Positions 31,738 through 40,684 of a DNA stretch of 64,000 nucleotides are shown here, in pieces; the stretch's first letter is position 1; each line of letters opens with the position of its first letter. Under the pieces are notes generated by a model. The model had not been told where the DNA came from. It did no database searches and was given only the letters and a program-made list of their open reading frames with translations. The translations under genes were made by a program, and so were the position numbers. Location of the stretch: NCBI RefSeq assembly GCF_014196495.1, contig NZ_JACIDT010000021.1, positions 1 to 64,000 on the forward strand, given 5' to 3'. The DNA comes from Sphingobium jiangsuense (GTDB taxonomy: Bacteria > Pseudomonadota > Alphaproteobacteria > Sphingomonadales > Sphingomonadaceae).

Positions 31738-34116
31738 ATGCGTAGATTTCTGATGACATCGACCGTGCTATTCGCCTGCGGGGCGACGCCCGCCGCCGCC
31801 CTGGCGCAGGGCCAGCCGGCATCGGCCGAGCAGGGCGCCGAGGCCGACACCACTATCGGGCTGCGGGACATCATCGTCACCGCACAGCGCCGCGTGGAAA
31901 GCGCGCAGCGCGCCGCCGTCGCGATCGACGTGGTCGGCGGTTCCGATCTGGTCGGCAGCGGCGTGACGCAGGCGAGCAATCTCGGCACGGTGGTGCCCGC
32001 GCTGACGATCCAGCAGGTCGGCCCGGCCAATGCCGCGTTCATTCGCGGCGTCGGCAATTTCTCGGTCGTGGTGACGAACGATTCCGCCGTCGCCTTCAAC
32101 TATGACGGCGTCTATCTCGGCCGCATCAACGCGACGTCGGGCACCTTCTTCGATCTCGACCGCGTCGAGGTGCTGAAGGGGCCGCAGGGCACGCTCTACG
32201 GCCGCAACGCGACCGCCGGCGTCATCAATATCCTGCCGACCCAGCCCAAGCTGGGGGAATTTTCCGGCTATGGCACCCTCACGGTCGGCAATTACGATCT
32301 GGTGATCGCCGAGGCCGCCGCCAACGTGCCGGTGGGCGACCAGTCGGCGCTGCGCGTTTCGGGCATCGTGACCCATCGCGACGGCTATCTCCGCGACGGC
32401 ACTTCGGACGACAGGACGCAGGCGCTGCGCGTGCAGTTCAAGGCGGAGCCCGCCCCCGGCCTCACCATCCGCCTTGCGGGCGACTACACCCATCTGGGCG
32501 GCATCGGCCAGGGCTTCAGCTATATCAGCCGCTACAACGCGACCACGGTGACCCCTTCGGGCGTGCCGCTGGCCGACGGCATGCTGACGCCCGCCGCGCA
32601 GGCTTTCTATCGCTCGCTGGGCGCGGGGCAGGCCGGGCAGGTGCGCTCCACCCGCGACGCCTTCCCCCGCCCGTTCCAGAACAGCAATTTCTACGGCATC
32701 AACGGCGAAATCACCTGGGATACCGGGTCGGGCGTGCTGACCGTCATCCCGGCGGCGCGCTGGAACCGGCTGCGCACCCTGAGCGGCGCGGGCGGCTTCC
32801 CCGTCAACCAGCGCCAGCACGACCGCCAATATTCGACCGAGGCGCGCTTCTCCGGCAAGGCGGGCATGTTCGACTATACTCTAGGCGCCTTCTACTTCAA
32901 CGAGAATGTCGAGCTCTATCAATCGACGCTGACGTTCGGCAGCAATATCTCCTTCTTCACGCCGACGACGCAGAAGACCGAATCCTACGCGCCCTTCGCG
33001 CGGCTGACGGCGAACCTGACGCCGCAGCTCCGTCTGGTCGGCGGCGTCCGCTATACGCATGACAAGCGGAAGCTGAATTCGACCAACGTCGCGCTGGCGT
33101 TCAACTGCGCGGTGCCGTTCACCTGCGCCAATGCGATCCTGCCGGTTTCCACCCTCACCCCCGGCGACCAGCCCTTCCCGATCCCCACCGCGAACGGCCA
33201 GACGATCCCCGGACCGGCAGCGGGCACGACCATCACCCGCACCGAGGTGAGCTTCCGCGACACCGCAAGCTATTCGAAGACGACCTGGCGCGGCGCGGTC
33301 GAGTTCGACATTGCGCCGGCCTCGCTGCTCTATGCCAGCGTGGAGACCGGCTTCCGGTCGGGCGGCTTCAACACTTCAGTGGGTTTCGAGAGGTTCGAGC
33401 CGGAATATCTGACCGCCTATACGCTGGGATCGAAGAACCGCTTCTTCGACAACCGGGTGCAGCTGAACCTTGAGGCGTTCTACTGGCGCTATCGCAACCA
33501 GCAGGTCGCCCATCCCGGCTTCGACAAGGGCATCCCGCCGCGCGCGAACAGCATCACCGAGAATATCGGCCGCTCCACCATCAAGGGCTTCGAGGTCGAC
33601 GCCCGCGTAATGGCGACGGAAACCACGCTGCTGAGCGGCAGCGTCCAGTATCTCGACACCGTCAACAAGCAATTCACCTATATCAGCTCGTCGCTGCTGC
33701 AAGCGCGGACCGGTTGCGCGACCGCGCCGGTGACGCCGCCCACCACGCCGCCGACGACGTCCGTCAATTGCGCCGGATTTCCGGCCTTCGCCGCGCCGAA
33801 ATGGACGGTCAACCTCGGCGCGGAGCAGACGATACCGATGGGCGCCTACAAGCTGGTGGTTGGCGCCGACACCCAGTACAAGACGGAGCGCTATCTCGGT
33901 TTCGAATATCAGCCGGAACAGTTGCAGCCGTCCAGCTGGACGAGCAACGCGCAAATCTCCTTCGGCCCCAGCGACGACAGCTGGTCGCTCTCCGCCTTCG
34001 TGCGCAATATCGAGAATGACCGCCTGCTAGTCGCGCCGATCGCCTTCGCGGGCGTTCTGGTCGCCTATACGACGCCGCCGCGCACCTTCGGCATTCGCGG
34101 CACGGCGAAATTCTGA
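31738..34116 (+). CDS. TonB-dependent outer-membrane receptor
   Basis: This 792-residue receptor has signal peptide MRRFLMTSTVLFACGATPAA, plug motif GLRDIIVTAQRRVESAQRAA, and RVEVLKGPQGTLYGRNATAG. The barrel ends in GIRGTAKF. Length and domain order fit the family. It is preceded by an AT-rich 122-base region with two TTATAC direct repeats 21 bases apart (31620 and 31641). A 12-base-stem hairpin follows it and a TetR gene lies beyond that. The ligand is unknown. Confidence 0.93.
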   Translation: MRRFLMTSTVLFACGATPAAALAQGQPASAEQGAEADTTIGLRDIIVTAQRRVESAQRAAVAIDVVGGSDLVGSGVTQASNLGTVVPALTIQQVGPANAAFIRGVGNFSVVVTNDSAVAFNYDGVYLGRINATSGTFFDLDRVEVLKGPQGTLYGRNATAGVINILPTQPKLGEFSGYGTLTVGNYDLVIAEAAANVPVGDQSALRVSGIVTHRDGYLRDGTSDDRTQALRVQFKAEPAPGLTIRLAGDYTHLGGIGQGFSYISRYNATTVTPSGVPLADGMLTPAAQAFYRSLGAGQAGQVRSTRDAFPRPFQNSNFYGINGEITWDTGSGVLTVIPAARWNRLRTLSGAGGFPVNQRQHDRQYSTEARFSGKAGMFDYTLGAFYFNENVELYQSTLTFGSNISFFTPTTQKTESYAPFARLTANLTPQLRLVGGVRYTHDKRKLNSTNVALAFNCAVPFTCANAILPVSTLTPGDQPFPIPTANGQTIPGPAAGTTITRTEVSFRDTASYSKTTWRGAVEFDIAPASLLYASVETGFRSGGFNTSVGFERFEPEYLTAYTLGSKNRFFDNRVQLNLEAFYWRYRNQQVAHPGFDKGIPPRANSITENIGRSTIKGFEVDARVMATETTLLSGSVQYLDTVNKQFTYISSSLLQARTGCATAPVTPPTTPPTTSVNCAGFPAFAAPKWTVNLGAEQTIPMGAYKLVVGADTQYKTERYLGFEYQPEQLQPSSWTSNAQISFGPSDDSWSLSAFVRNIENDRLLVAPIAFAGVLVAYTTPPRTFGIRGTAKF

Positions 34117-34146
34117 GGCATTCCGCCCGGAATTGAACGGCAAAAC

Positions 34147-34179
34147 AGGCGGCCGGTCTGCCCGTCGGACCGGCCGCCT
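34147..34179 (+). terminator. Terminator-like hairpin after TonB receptor
   Basis: Perfect 12-base arms AGGCGGCCGGTC/GACCGGCCGCCT with a 9-base loop start 31 bases after the receptor stop, followed by TTTGCCTTGCTT. A T-poor but plausible intrinsic terminator. Confidence 0.6.
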
Positions 34180-34228
34180 TTGCCTTGCTTGCCGGAAAAG
34201 CCTGCAAAGCATACAGATACGGAATATA

Positions 34229-34244
34229 TTGCCTATTGCGCAAT
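34229..34244. promoter_or_regulatory. Operator-like palindromic cluster ahead of tetR
   Basis: TTGCCTATTGCGCAAT lies within perfect 9-base arms ATATATTGC and GCAATATAT separated by 7 bases (34225-34249), and also contains the 12-base palindrome TATTGCGCAATA. It is 20 bases upstream of the TetR start, the classic position for autorepression. A 14/16 match lies at 14157. Confidence 0.65.
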
Positions 34245-34264
34245 ATATGGTCTAGGGGCCAGCC

Positions 34265-34939
34265 ATGACAAACCCATCCGGCCAACCGGCAAAGAAACCG
34301 CTCAGCCTGCGGGAACGCAACAGGATCGCGACCCGCGACGCCATAGCCGAGGCCGCGATCCAGCTTGCGATGCTGCGGGGCATTCACGACGTGCGGATCG
34401 AGGATATCGCCGCCGAGGCTGGCGTTTCCACCCGGACGTTCAGCAATTATTTCTCCAGCAAATATGAGGCGCTGACCTGCCGCCATGCGCAGCGCATGCA
34501 TCATGCGGCGGTGGCCCTGCGCGATCAGCCCGCCGACAAGCCGCTCTGGTCCGCCATTGCCGATGCGGTGCTGGCGCCCTGGCAATCATCCGCCGCCGGT
34601 CTGGACACCCCTTCGCCGGAGACGCTGGCGGAATTGCGTCTGCTGTTCTGCGACAGCGCGCTTCAGGGCGAGATATTGAAGGATGTGCTGAACGACAGAA
34701 ACGAATTCGCCCACGCCATCGGCGATCGCCTCGGCCTTGACGGGAGGGGTCTTTATTGCCGCCTGCTGTCGGCGGCGGTCACCACCGTGACGCAGGTGAC
34801 GATAGATATCTTCCATGAGGCCGATCCGCCCGCGCCGCTGCTGCCGCTGCTGCGCGAGGCATTGGGCCTGCTGTCCTCCGCCTTCCCGATACCGGCGCCC
34901 GAAACCGGCGCGGCCGGGAAAAGCGAGGGGAAAGAATAG
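34265..34939 (+). CDS. TetR-family transcriptional regulator
   Basis: This 224-residue regulator has the N-terminal helix-turn-helix NRIATRDAIAEAAIQLAMLR, then DVRIEDIAAEAGVSTRTFSN and YFSSKYEAL, about residues 18-65. The C-terminal domain lacks specific ligand clues. It probably represses its own gene via the palindrome at 34229, and possibly the monooxygenase-LLM-TonB receptor operon via the related site at 14157. Convergent with the second TetR gene at 34961. Confidence 0.9.
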   Translation: MTNPSGQPAKKPLSLRERNRIATRDAIAEAAIQLAMLRGIHDVRIEDIAAEAGVSTRTFSNYFSSKYEALTCRHAQRMHHAAVALRDQPADKPLWSAIADAVLAPWQSSAAGLDTPSPETLAELRLLFCDSALQGEILKDVLNDRNEFAHAIGDRLGLDGRGLYCRLLSAAVTTVTQVTIDIFHEADPPAPLLPLLREALGLLSSAFPIPAPETGAAGKSEGKE

Positions 34940-34960
34940 CGCCCTTTTCCCGCCGCGCGG

Positions 34961-35680
34961 CTATTCGGCTCCGGCTCCGGCCTCGCCCCCGATCTCCTTC
35001 CACCAGTAGAGATGCGCCGGGGCCTGCGTGCAGATCCACTGGAAGGCGTTGGCGACGACATGGTCCGCCTTCATCGGCGTGACGCCCAGCGCCCGCAGCG
35101 CCATGGACGTCATCGCGCAGAGATACTCCGGCCCGACCTCGCCCGAAATGATGCGCTGGATCGCCTCGGTCTTGGTGCCGATCAGCATGTCGAGCGCGAC
35201 CTGCAACGAGGGGATGACATAATCGCCCGACGCGATGCCGCTTTCTATGTCGGCGACGATCCTGCCGGCGAGCACGCCCGAAGCGTTGAGCAGCCCGACG
35301 CGGCAGACGAACCCGCCCCATTCCGGTTCTATCAGCGCGCGGGTCAGGTACAGCAGGAAGCCGGTGGCGGTGCGCGCCAGCGGATCCTCGACCGAATCAT
35401 AGACATGGACGATGCCGCCGCCGGCCATGTCGTCGGCCATCTCGCGCGCCAGCTCGCCCATCGCCTGATCGAGCGAGTCGAAATATTTGTAGAAGGTCCC
35501 GCGCGACACCTCGGCATGGCGGATCACGTCGTCGATCACCGCCGGGCCGTTGCTGCTCTGGCCCGAACAGACGATCATCACCGAGTTGAGGAGATGGGCG
35601 CGCATCCGCTCCCGCCGTTCGCGCGCGACCCTGACCCGATAATTTTCCTGCCGCTTCTTCAACACTGCCGAACCACTCAT
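34961..35680 (-). CDS. TetR-family transcriptional regulator
   Basis: This 239-residue regulator has HTH region GPAVIDDVIRHAEVSRGTFY followed by KYFDSLDQAMGELARE, after a basic N-terminus (RVRVARERRERMRAHLLNSV). It is convergent with the TetR gene on its right-hand neighbour and lies downstream of the leftward TonB receptor gene at 35794. It may control that receptor and the divergent VOC-monooxygenase pair through the inverted repeats at 38229 and 38376. That link is inference. Confidence 0.88.
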   Translation of the reverse strand: MSGSAVLKKRQENYRVRVARERRERMRAHLLNSVMIVCSGQSSNGPAVIDDVIRHAEVSRGTFYKYFDSLDQAMGELAREMADDMAGGGIVHVYDSVEDPLARTATGFLLYLTRALIEPEWGGFVCRVGLLNASGVLAGRIVADIESGIASGDYVIPSLQVALDMLIGTKTEAIQRIISGEVGPEYLCAMTSMALRALGVTPMKADHVVANAFQWICTQAPAHLYWWKEIGGEAGAGAE

Positions 35681-35746
35681 GCTGTCCCCGATACCCGACT
35701 ATCCGGCCAAGCACCAGTGCCGCCGGCAAGGCCCGGCGCCGGGGAC

Positions 35747-35781
35747 GGGGGCGGGAGGAAGCGTTCCTTCCTCCCGCCCCC
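35747..35781 (-). terminator. Hairpin after leftward TonB receptor
   Basis: Perfect 14-base arms GGGGGCGGGAGGAA/TTCCTCCCGCCCCC with a 7-base loop lie just beyond the receptor stop at 35794. No T-run is present. Confidence 0.5.
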
Positions 35782-35793
35782 GGCCGCAAGGCG

Positions 35794-38091
35794 TCAGAAT
35801 TTGGTCCAGACGCTCACGGTCACCGTCCGCGCTTCGTTCGGCCCGGCGAGATAGGCGCCCAGCGCGCCCGGAATGGGATCGACCGACGGGCTGGCGAAAT
35901 CCTGCACCAGCTCGTTGGTGACGTTGCGGCCCGAAACCTGTATGCCCCAGCGATCGTCGGCCGACCTGACACCCGCCGAGAGGTCGAGCGTGGTCAGCTT
36001 CTTCGACGGGAACAGTTCCTGCCGCTGGTTGTACATGCTGCTGCGATGCCGCACCGACGCGCCGAGTTCGAGCGCGAGGCTGTCGGTGATCTCCGCATTG
36101 TAATTCACCCCGGCATTGGCGACGACCTTGGGCGCCTGCGAACGGCGATACCAGCCGAAGACCGGGTTGCCGTTGCCGTCGAGCGCGGGCGCGTTGGTCG
36201 CCGGGTCGATCGGCTGGATCTCGCCGGTGGCGTCGGCATAGGTGAAGCCCGCGTTGAAGCTCAGCTCTCGCGAGGCCTGAAAGGCGGTCTCGATCTCGAC
36301 GCCCTTGGTGCGCGCCGGGCCGTTGAAGGTGATGAAACCCAGCGTGCCGCCGGTGAACACCGTGTCCTGGAAATCCTTCACCTTGGTATAGAAACCGGCA
36401 ATGTTGAAGCGCAGGCGGCGGTCGAGCAGCATGGTCTTGAAGCCCGCCTCCACCGTCTGCGTATATTCGTCCTTCACCAGCGATCCGGCCGCGACCAGCG
36501 CGGCGGGGACCTTGCCGTTGACCAGCGCGGTCGGTGGCACGGCGATGGTGTTGGTTTCGACATAGCCGCCCGACTTGCTGCCATGGCCATAGGCGACGAA
36601 CGCCATCACATCGTCGGTCAGATTATATTGCAGGCTGACATTGCCGTCGAAGAAATTGACGTTGTGGCTCAGCGGCGTGGGGTCGAAGGGCGGGTTGGCG
36701 ATGGTGTTCCACACCGTCTGGATGCCCGCATCCGGGGTGCGGCCCGAAACGATATCCTTGGTTTCGCGCGTCCAGCGGATGCCGCCCGCGATCTTCAGCC
36801 CGCCGCCGAATTCATAGGAGCCGGACGCGAAGGCCGAATAGGTCTTGGATTTCTGGAGGAAATCGTTGGTGTAGCCGCCGTTGAACAGCTGCCCGCCGCC
36901 GACTCCCGGCGCTGCCCATTGCTGGTCCTCGACCGAATGCCACCGGCTCGACAGGAAATAGACGCCCGCCATATAGGTCAGCGCGTCGCCGCCGGGCGAC
37001 TGGATGCGCAGTTCCTGCGTGAACTGGCGGTATTTCTCGTCACGCAGGAAATTGACTTCATCGGTGGGCGAAAAGTCGAAGTCGTCGACATAATTGGTCT
37101 TGTAACGCAGATAAGCGGTCTGCGACACCAGGATCGGCCCGCCCAGATCCAGCTCCGCCTTCAGGCTGGCGATGTGCGACTTGTTGCCGTGGAAGGTGTC
37201 GCCATTGTCGGTGCGGGTGGTGAATTGCGAGGTGTAGCGGTCGAACGTCGCGTCGCCATAGACGTTCGTCGGGAACGCCGCGCGCAACGCCGGATCGTCG
37301 ACGACCAGCTGATAGGAAGCGCCGATCTGCCGGTTGTCGGCATATTGATAGGCTCCGGTCAGCGTCAGCGTCTCGGTCGCGCGCACGCGCAGCGTCGCGC
37401 GCAGGCCCAGATCCTTCTGCTCGCGCCCCCAATTGCCGGTAACGCGGTTGCGGACCCAGCCTTGCAGATCGTTATAATGGCCGGCCAGCCGCAGCGACAC
37501 CTTGTCGTTCAGCGGCACGGTGGTCGCGGCATCGAGGGTATAGCCGCCGCGCTCCACCTCATATCCGGCGCGGGCGTCGAACGCCAGCTCGTCGCCCGGC
37601 TGCCTGGTCACGACGCTGACCGCGCCGAGGCTCGCATTCTTGCCCAGCAGGGTCGACTGCGTGCCCTTGATGAACTCCATGCGGTCGACGTCGAAGAAGG
37701 AGGTCGTGTACATGCGGCCCTTGCCCATGAACACGCCGTCGACGAACAGCGCCTGCGACAGTTCGAACGCCTGAGAGCGCGCGACGGTGCCGAGGCCGCG
37801 GAAGGTCATCGCCAGCCCATCGTCGGGCGCGCGGGAAAAGACCACGCCGGGCACGAGGGTGGCCGCCTGAACCAGATCCTTGACGCCCGCGCTGGCGAGC
37901 GCGTCGCCGCTGACCGCCTGCACCGCGACCGGGATGTTCTGCGCCGACTCGGCGCGCTTCTGTGCGGTGACGACGATTTCCTGAAGCTGGCCGCCGGTCG
38001 CCGCCTCGTCCTGCGCGGCGGCCCGGTCCGCGACGGCGAGCGATGCCGCCATGGCGATGAGAGCTACGGATGACGAAATACTGCCTTTCAT
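35794..38091 (-). CDS. TonB-dependent outer-membrane receptor
   Basis: This 765-residue receptor starts MKGSISSSVALIAMAASLAV (signal peptide, cleavage near RAAAQ). The plug begins LQEIVVTAQKRAESAQNIPV and contains FIKGTQSTLLGKNASLGAVS, a variant of the usual GPQGTLYGRNATGG motif. The barrel ends TVSVWTKF. The plug variant sets it apart from the other three receptors here and may reflect a different ligand class. Divergent from the VOC gene at 38484. Confidence 0.93.
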   Translation of the reverse strand: MKGSISSSVALIAMAASLAVADRAAAQDEAATGGQLQEIVVTAQKRAESAQNIPVAVQAVSGDALASAGVKDLVQAATLVPGVVFSRAPDDGLAMTFRGLGTVARSQAFELSQALFVDGVFMGKGRMYTTSFFDVDRMEFIKGTQSTLLGKNASLGAVSVVTRQPGDELAFDARAGYEVERGGYTLDAATTVPLNDKVSLRLAGHYNDLQGWVRNRVTGNWGREQKDLGLRATLRVRATETLTLTGAYQYADNRQIGASYQLVVDDPALRAAFPTNVYGDATFDRYTSQFTTRTDNGDTFHGNKSHIASLKAELDLGGPILVSQTAYLRYKTNYVDDFDFSPTDEVNFLRDEKYRQFTQELRIQSPGGDALTYMAGVYFLSSRWHSVEDQQWAAPGVGGGQLFNGGYTNDFLQKSKTYSAFASGSYEFGGGLKIAGGIRWTRETKDIVSGRTPDAGIQTVWNTIANPPFDPTPLSHNVNFFDGNVSLQYNLTDDVMAFVAYGHGSKSGGYVETNTIAVPPTALVNGKVPAALVAAGSLVKDEYTQTVEAGFKTMLLDRRLRFNIAGFYTKVKDFQDTVFTGGTLGFITFNGPARTKGVEIETAFQASRELSFNAGFTYADATGEIQPIDPATNAPALDGNGNPVFGWYRRSQAPKVVANAGVNYNAEITDSLALELGASVRHRSSMYNQRQELFPSKKLTTLDLSAGVRSADDRWGIQVSGRNVTNELVQDFASPSVDPIPGALGAYLAGPNEARTVTVSVWTKF

Positions 38092-38228
38092 AAGTTGCTT
38101 CCTCTCCTGTTATTTCGCGTCGCGGCCCCTTTTCCCGGACCATCGACTGTTTTTATGAATCTGCCCCGGCCCGGATTGGAAAGCGCCGCCGTTTTCGGCT
38201 TGCACCCCCGATGCCTCGTTTTTCTGTA

Positions 38229-38244
38229 ATGACAATTATGTCAT
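38229..38244. promoter_or_regulatory. Inverted repeat ATGACA-N4-TGTCAT
   Basis: Perfect 6-base arms around ATTA. It lies 138 bases upstream of the leftward TonB receptor start. A near copy (TGGACA-TGAG-TGTCAT) lies at 38376-38391, 93 bases upstream of the VOC start. One operator per divergent promoter is a reasonable reading. The binding protein is unknown. Confidence 0.5.
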
Positions 38245-38375
38245 CCTTTTCGCTTCGTCAATATCCTCTCGCAAGACGCCGAAAATGCCTTGAATTTTAG
38301 CCGTTTCCAGACACGAAAAAGCTCTTTCTGGACCGGCATACAGAGCCACGCTCGCAAAAATTTCTCGTACAGTAA

Positions 38376-38391
38376 TGGACATGAGTGTCAT
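38376..38391. promoter_or_regulatory. Imperfect second copy of the ATGACA-N4-TGTCAT repeat
   Basis: TGGACA-TGAG-TGTCAT has an identical right arm and nearly the same left arm as the site at 38229, with the same 4-base spacer. Confidence 0.4.
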
Positions 38392-38483
38392 TTCTGTTTA
38401 AAAATGACTCGACAGCAAGGGCACGGCCGCAACCGGACGCCCGGCGTTCACCCCATGACAATGACAAAGCCGGAGAAGATGCC

Positions 38484-39080
38484 ATGAATGCGATACAACC
38501 GCCGAGCTATACGCCGAACCTCATGTTCAGCCATCTGGGCTTCGCCGTCAGCGACCTTGGCCGGATGGAGGATTTCTATACCCGCGTGCTGGGCTTTACC
38601 GTCACCGACCGGGGCGAGGTGCTCGGCATGGACCTCGTCTTCCTGTCCCGCGACCCGATGGACCATCACCAGATCGTGCTCGTTTCGGGCCGCCCGGACA
38701 ATCTGCCGCCCAACCCCTATCACCCGCAGTTCGGCAGCCTCATCAACCAGATATCGTTCCGCGTCAGCTCGCTTCAGGCGCTGCGGGAACTGCACGAAAT
38801 ACTGGTGAGCGAGAATGTGCAGAACATCATGGTCGGCAACCACGGTATTGCGTGGAGCATCTACTGTCATGACCCCGACGGCAACAATCTCGAATTCTTC
38901 GTCGACACCGAATGGTATTTCCCGCAGCCCTTCCTCATCCCGCTGGACCTGAGCAAGACCGACGAGGAGATCATCGCCGAGACGGAGAAGTTCAGCCGCG
39001 AGCAGGAAGGCTTCGAAATGTACGCCGACTGGCGCGACCGCATCGGGCGCCGGATGCACCGCTATAACCCGAACATCTGA
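38484..39080 (+). CDS. VOC-family extradiol dioxygenase, single domain
   Basis: This 198-residue protein has putative iron ligands in MFSHLGFAVSDLGRMEDFYT (His), SLINQISFRV or DHHQIVLVSG (second ligand uncertain) and DPDGNNLEFFVDT (Glu). The layout resembles catechol 2,3-dioxygenase-like proteins seen in sphingomonad and Burkholderia aromatic clusters. It is not a close paralog of the pair at 8307 and 19074. ATG at 38484 is preceded by GGAGAAGATGCC. It lies 76 bases upstream of a group D monooxygenase, suggesting a hydroxylation-cleavage pair. Confidence 0.85.
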   Translation: MNAIQPPSYTPNLMFSHLGFAVSDLGRMEDFYTRVLGFTVTDRGEVLGMDLVFLSRDPMDHHQIVLVSGRPDNLPPNPYHPQFGSLINQISFRVSSLQALRELHEILVSENVQNIMVGNHGIAWSIYCHDPDGNNLEFFVDTEWYFPQPFLIPLDLSKTDEEIIAETEKFSREQEGFEMYADWRDRIGRRMHRYNPNI

Positions 39081-39156
39081 GGGGAGGGTCTCCCCCGCCC
39101 TTCGCCCCGGCGGAGGGAATGACGAACCGAAATAATCAGTTGAGAGGATCGAACCC

Positions 39157-40482
39157 ATGACCCAGGCAACCCAATCCCGCGTCGAACTGCCCTATGCGCG
39201 CAAGGGCGATTCGCGCACCGCCGTCAGCGTGCCGGAAACTGCGACGCTGCTGCGCCCGATCGTGCAGTCCGGCCGCGTCGACATCAGCGACATAGAGCAT
39301 CTGCGCGGCGAGGCGCTGCGCCTCGAACTGGTGCGCCGCGCGGCCGAGCTGGTCCCGCTGCTCGCCGCCAATGCCGAGGCGACCGAGACCAACCGCCGCG
39401 TGGTCGAGGCCAATATCGAGGGCATCCGCGAGGCCGGCCTGCTCAAGATCACCACCCCGCGCGCGCATGGCGGGCTGGAAACCGACATGCGCACCATGCT
39501 GGACGTTTCCCGCGAGCTGGCGCGCGGCTGCGGCTCCACCGCATGGGTCGCCACGCTGCTCAACGTATGCGCATGGTTCGTGACGATGGGCGGCAAGGAG
39601 CTTCAGAACGACATCTGGGGCGACAATCCCGATGCCCGCATCGCCGGGGTGTTCGCGCCGTCGGCCACCGCCCGCTGGGCCGAAGGCGGCCTCGTCGTCA
39701 CCGGCAAATGGGCCTGGGCCAGCGGCTCGCTCCATGCCGACTGGGCGCTGGTCGGCGTGCCGATGGTCGACAGCGACAATAATCAGGTCGATCAGGGCTT
39801 CGCGCTGATCCCGATGACCGACCTTGTGATCGAGGACACGTGGTTCGTCGTCGGCATGAAGGGCACGGGCAGCAACACGCTGATCGCCGAAGAGGTGTTC
39901 ATTCCCAACCGGCGCATCGTCAGCGTGCCCGCGCTGATCGACGGCACCGCCGCCACCCAGTCCACCGGGGGCACGCTGGAGCGATCCTCCTTCATCCCCG
40001 TCGCGGCGCTGGCGCTGGTCGGCCCGCAGCTCGGCCTGTGCACCGAGGCGTTCAATTTCGTGCGCAGCAAGGCGACCAAGCGCGGCATTTCCTATTCCTT
40101 CTACGACCGGCAGGCCGATTCCCCCAGCTTCCAGCTCGGTCTGGCGGAAGCGGCGAGCAAGGTCGATGCCGCGCATCTCTTCGCCTATCGCGCGGCCGAC
40201 GTCATCGACACCGCCGCGCGCGAGGGGCGCAATCTCGACTATCTCGACCGCGCGCGCGTGCGCATGGACGTGGGCTGCGCGATCACCTTCGCGCGCGAGG
40301 CGGTGGACCAGCTCATCTCCATCCATGGCGCGGGCACCTTCGCGGAGGTCAGCCCGTTGCAGCGGATCTGGCGCGATCTGGAAACCGCCGGGCGCCATGC
40401 GGTGATCTCGCCGACGATCAGCGCGGAGGTCTACGGCAAGGCGCTGGTCGGCATCGAAGGCGGCGTCACCGCGCTGGTCTGA
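39157..40482 (+). CDS. Group D flavin monooxygenase (acyl-CoA dehydrogenase fold), copy 3
   Basis: This 441-residue protein has the same fold as copies 1 and 2, with a longer N-terminus (about 50 residues before ELVPLLAANAEATETNRR). Visible blocks are GLLKITTPRAHGGLETDMRT, ARGCGSTAWVATLLNVCAWF, GLVVTGKWAWASGSLHADWA, VVGMKGTGSNTLIAEEVFIP and the C-terminal SAEVYGKALVGIEGG. This is the pattern of 3-HSA hydroxylase HsaA-like enzymes. It needs reduced flavin from a reductase. A strong hairpin terminator follows. Confidence 0.88.
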   Translation: MTQATQSRVELPYARKGDSRTAVSVPETATLLRPIVQSGRVDISDIEHLRGEALRLELVRRAAELVPLLAANAEATETNRRVVEANIEGIREAGLLKITTPRAHGGLETDMRTMLDVSRELARGCGSTAWVATLLNVCAWFVTMGGKELQNDIWGDNPDARIAGVFAPSATARWAEGGLVVTGKWAWASGSLHADWALVGVPMVDSDNNQVDQGFALIPMTDLVIEDTWFVVGMKGTGSNTLIAEEVFIPNRRIVSVPALIDGTAATQSTGGTLERSSFIPVAALALVGPQLGLCTEAFNFVRSKATKRGISYSFYDRQADSPSFQLGLAEAASKVDAAHLFAYRAADVIDTAAREGRNLDYLDRARVRMDVGCAITFAREAVDQLISIHGAGTFAEVSPLQRIWRDLETAGRHAVISPTISAEVYGKALVGIEGGVTALV

Positions 40483-40510
40483 TCCCTTTCCCCGACGGTC
40501 GCACGTCTCC

Positions 40511-40539
40511 CCGCTTGCCGGATAGTCTCCGGCAAGCGG
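40511..40539 (+). terminator. Terminator-like hairpin after monooxygenase copy 3
   Basis: Perfect 12-base arms CCGCTTGCCGGA/TCCGGCAAGCGG with a TAGTC loop begin 29 bases after the stop, followed by GTTCGGGCTTT. Confidence 0.6.
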
Positions 40540-40684
40540 GTTCGGGCTTTAGGACCGAACCCTGTCCTGTTCAGATTGGGCCAGACAGAGTCCGGTATTG
40601 CTTGTTTCCGTGTTTTAGCTGCGCTGAACTTCGTTCCGGGCTGTCAGATATTCCATCTGACTTGAAACCACTTTTAAACGATAA

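Larger units (their letters stand above)
38092..38483. other. 392-base divergent regulatory region
   Basis: No gene is supported here. It separates a leftward TonB receptor gene from a rightward VOC dioxygenase gene, is more AT-rich than its surroundings, and holds two related inverted repeats, at 38229-38244 and 38376-38391. Confidence 0.7.
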
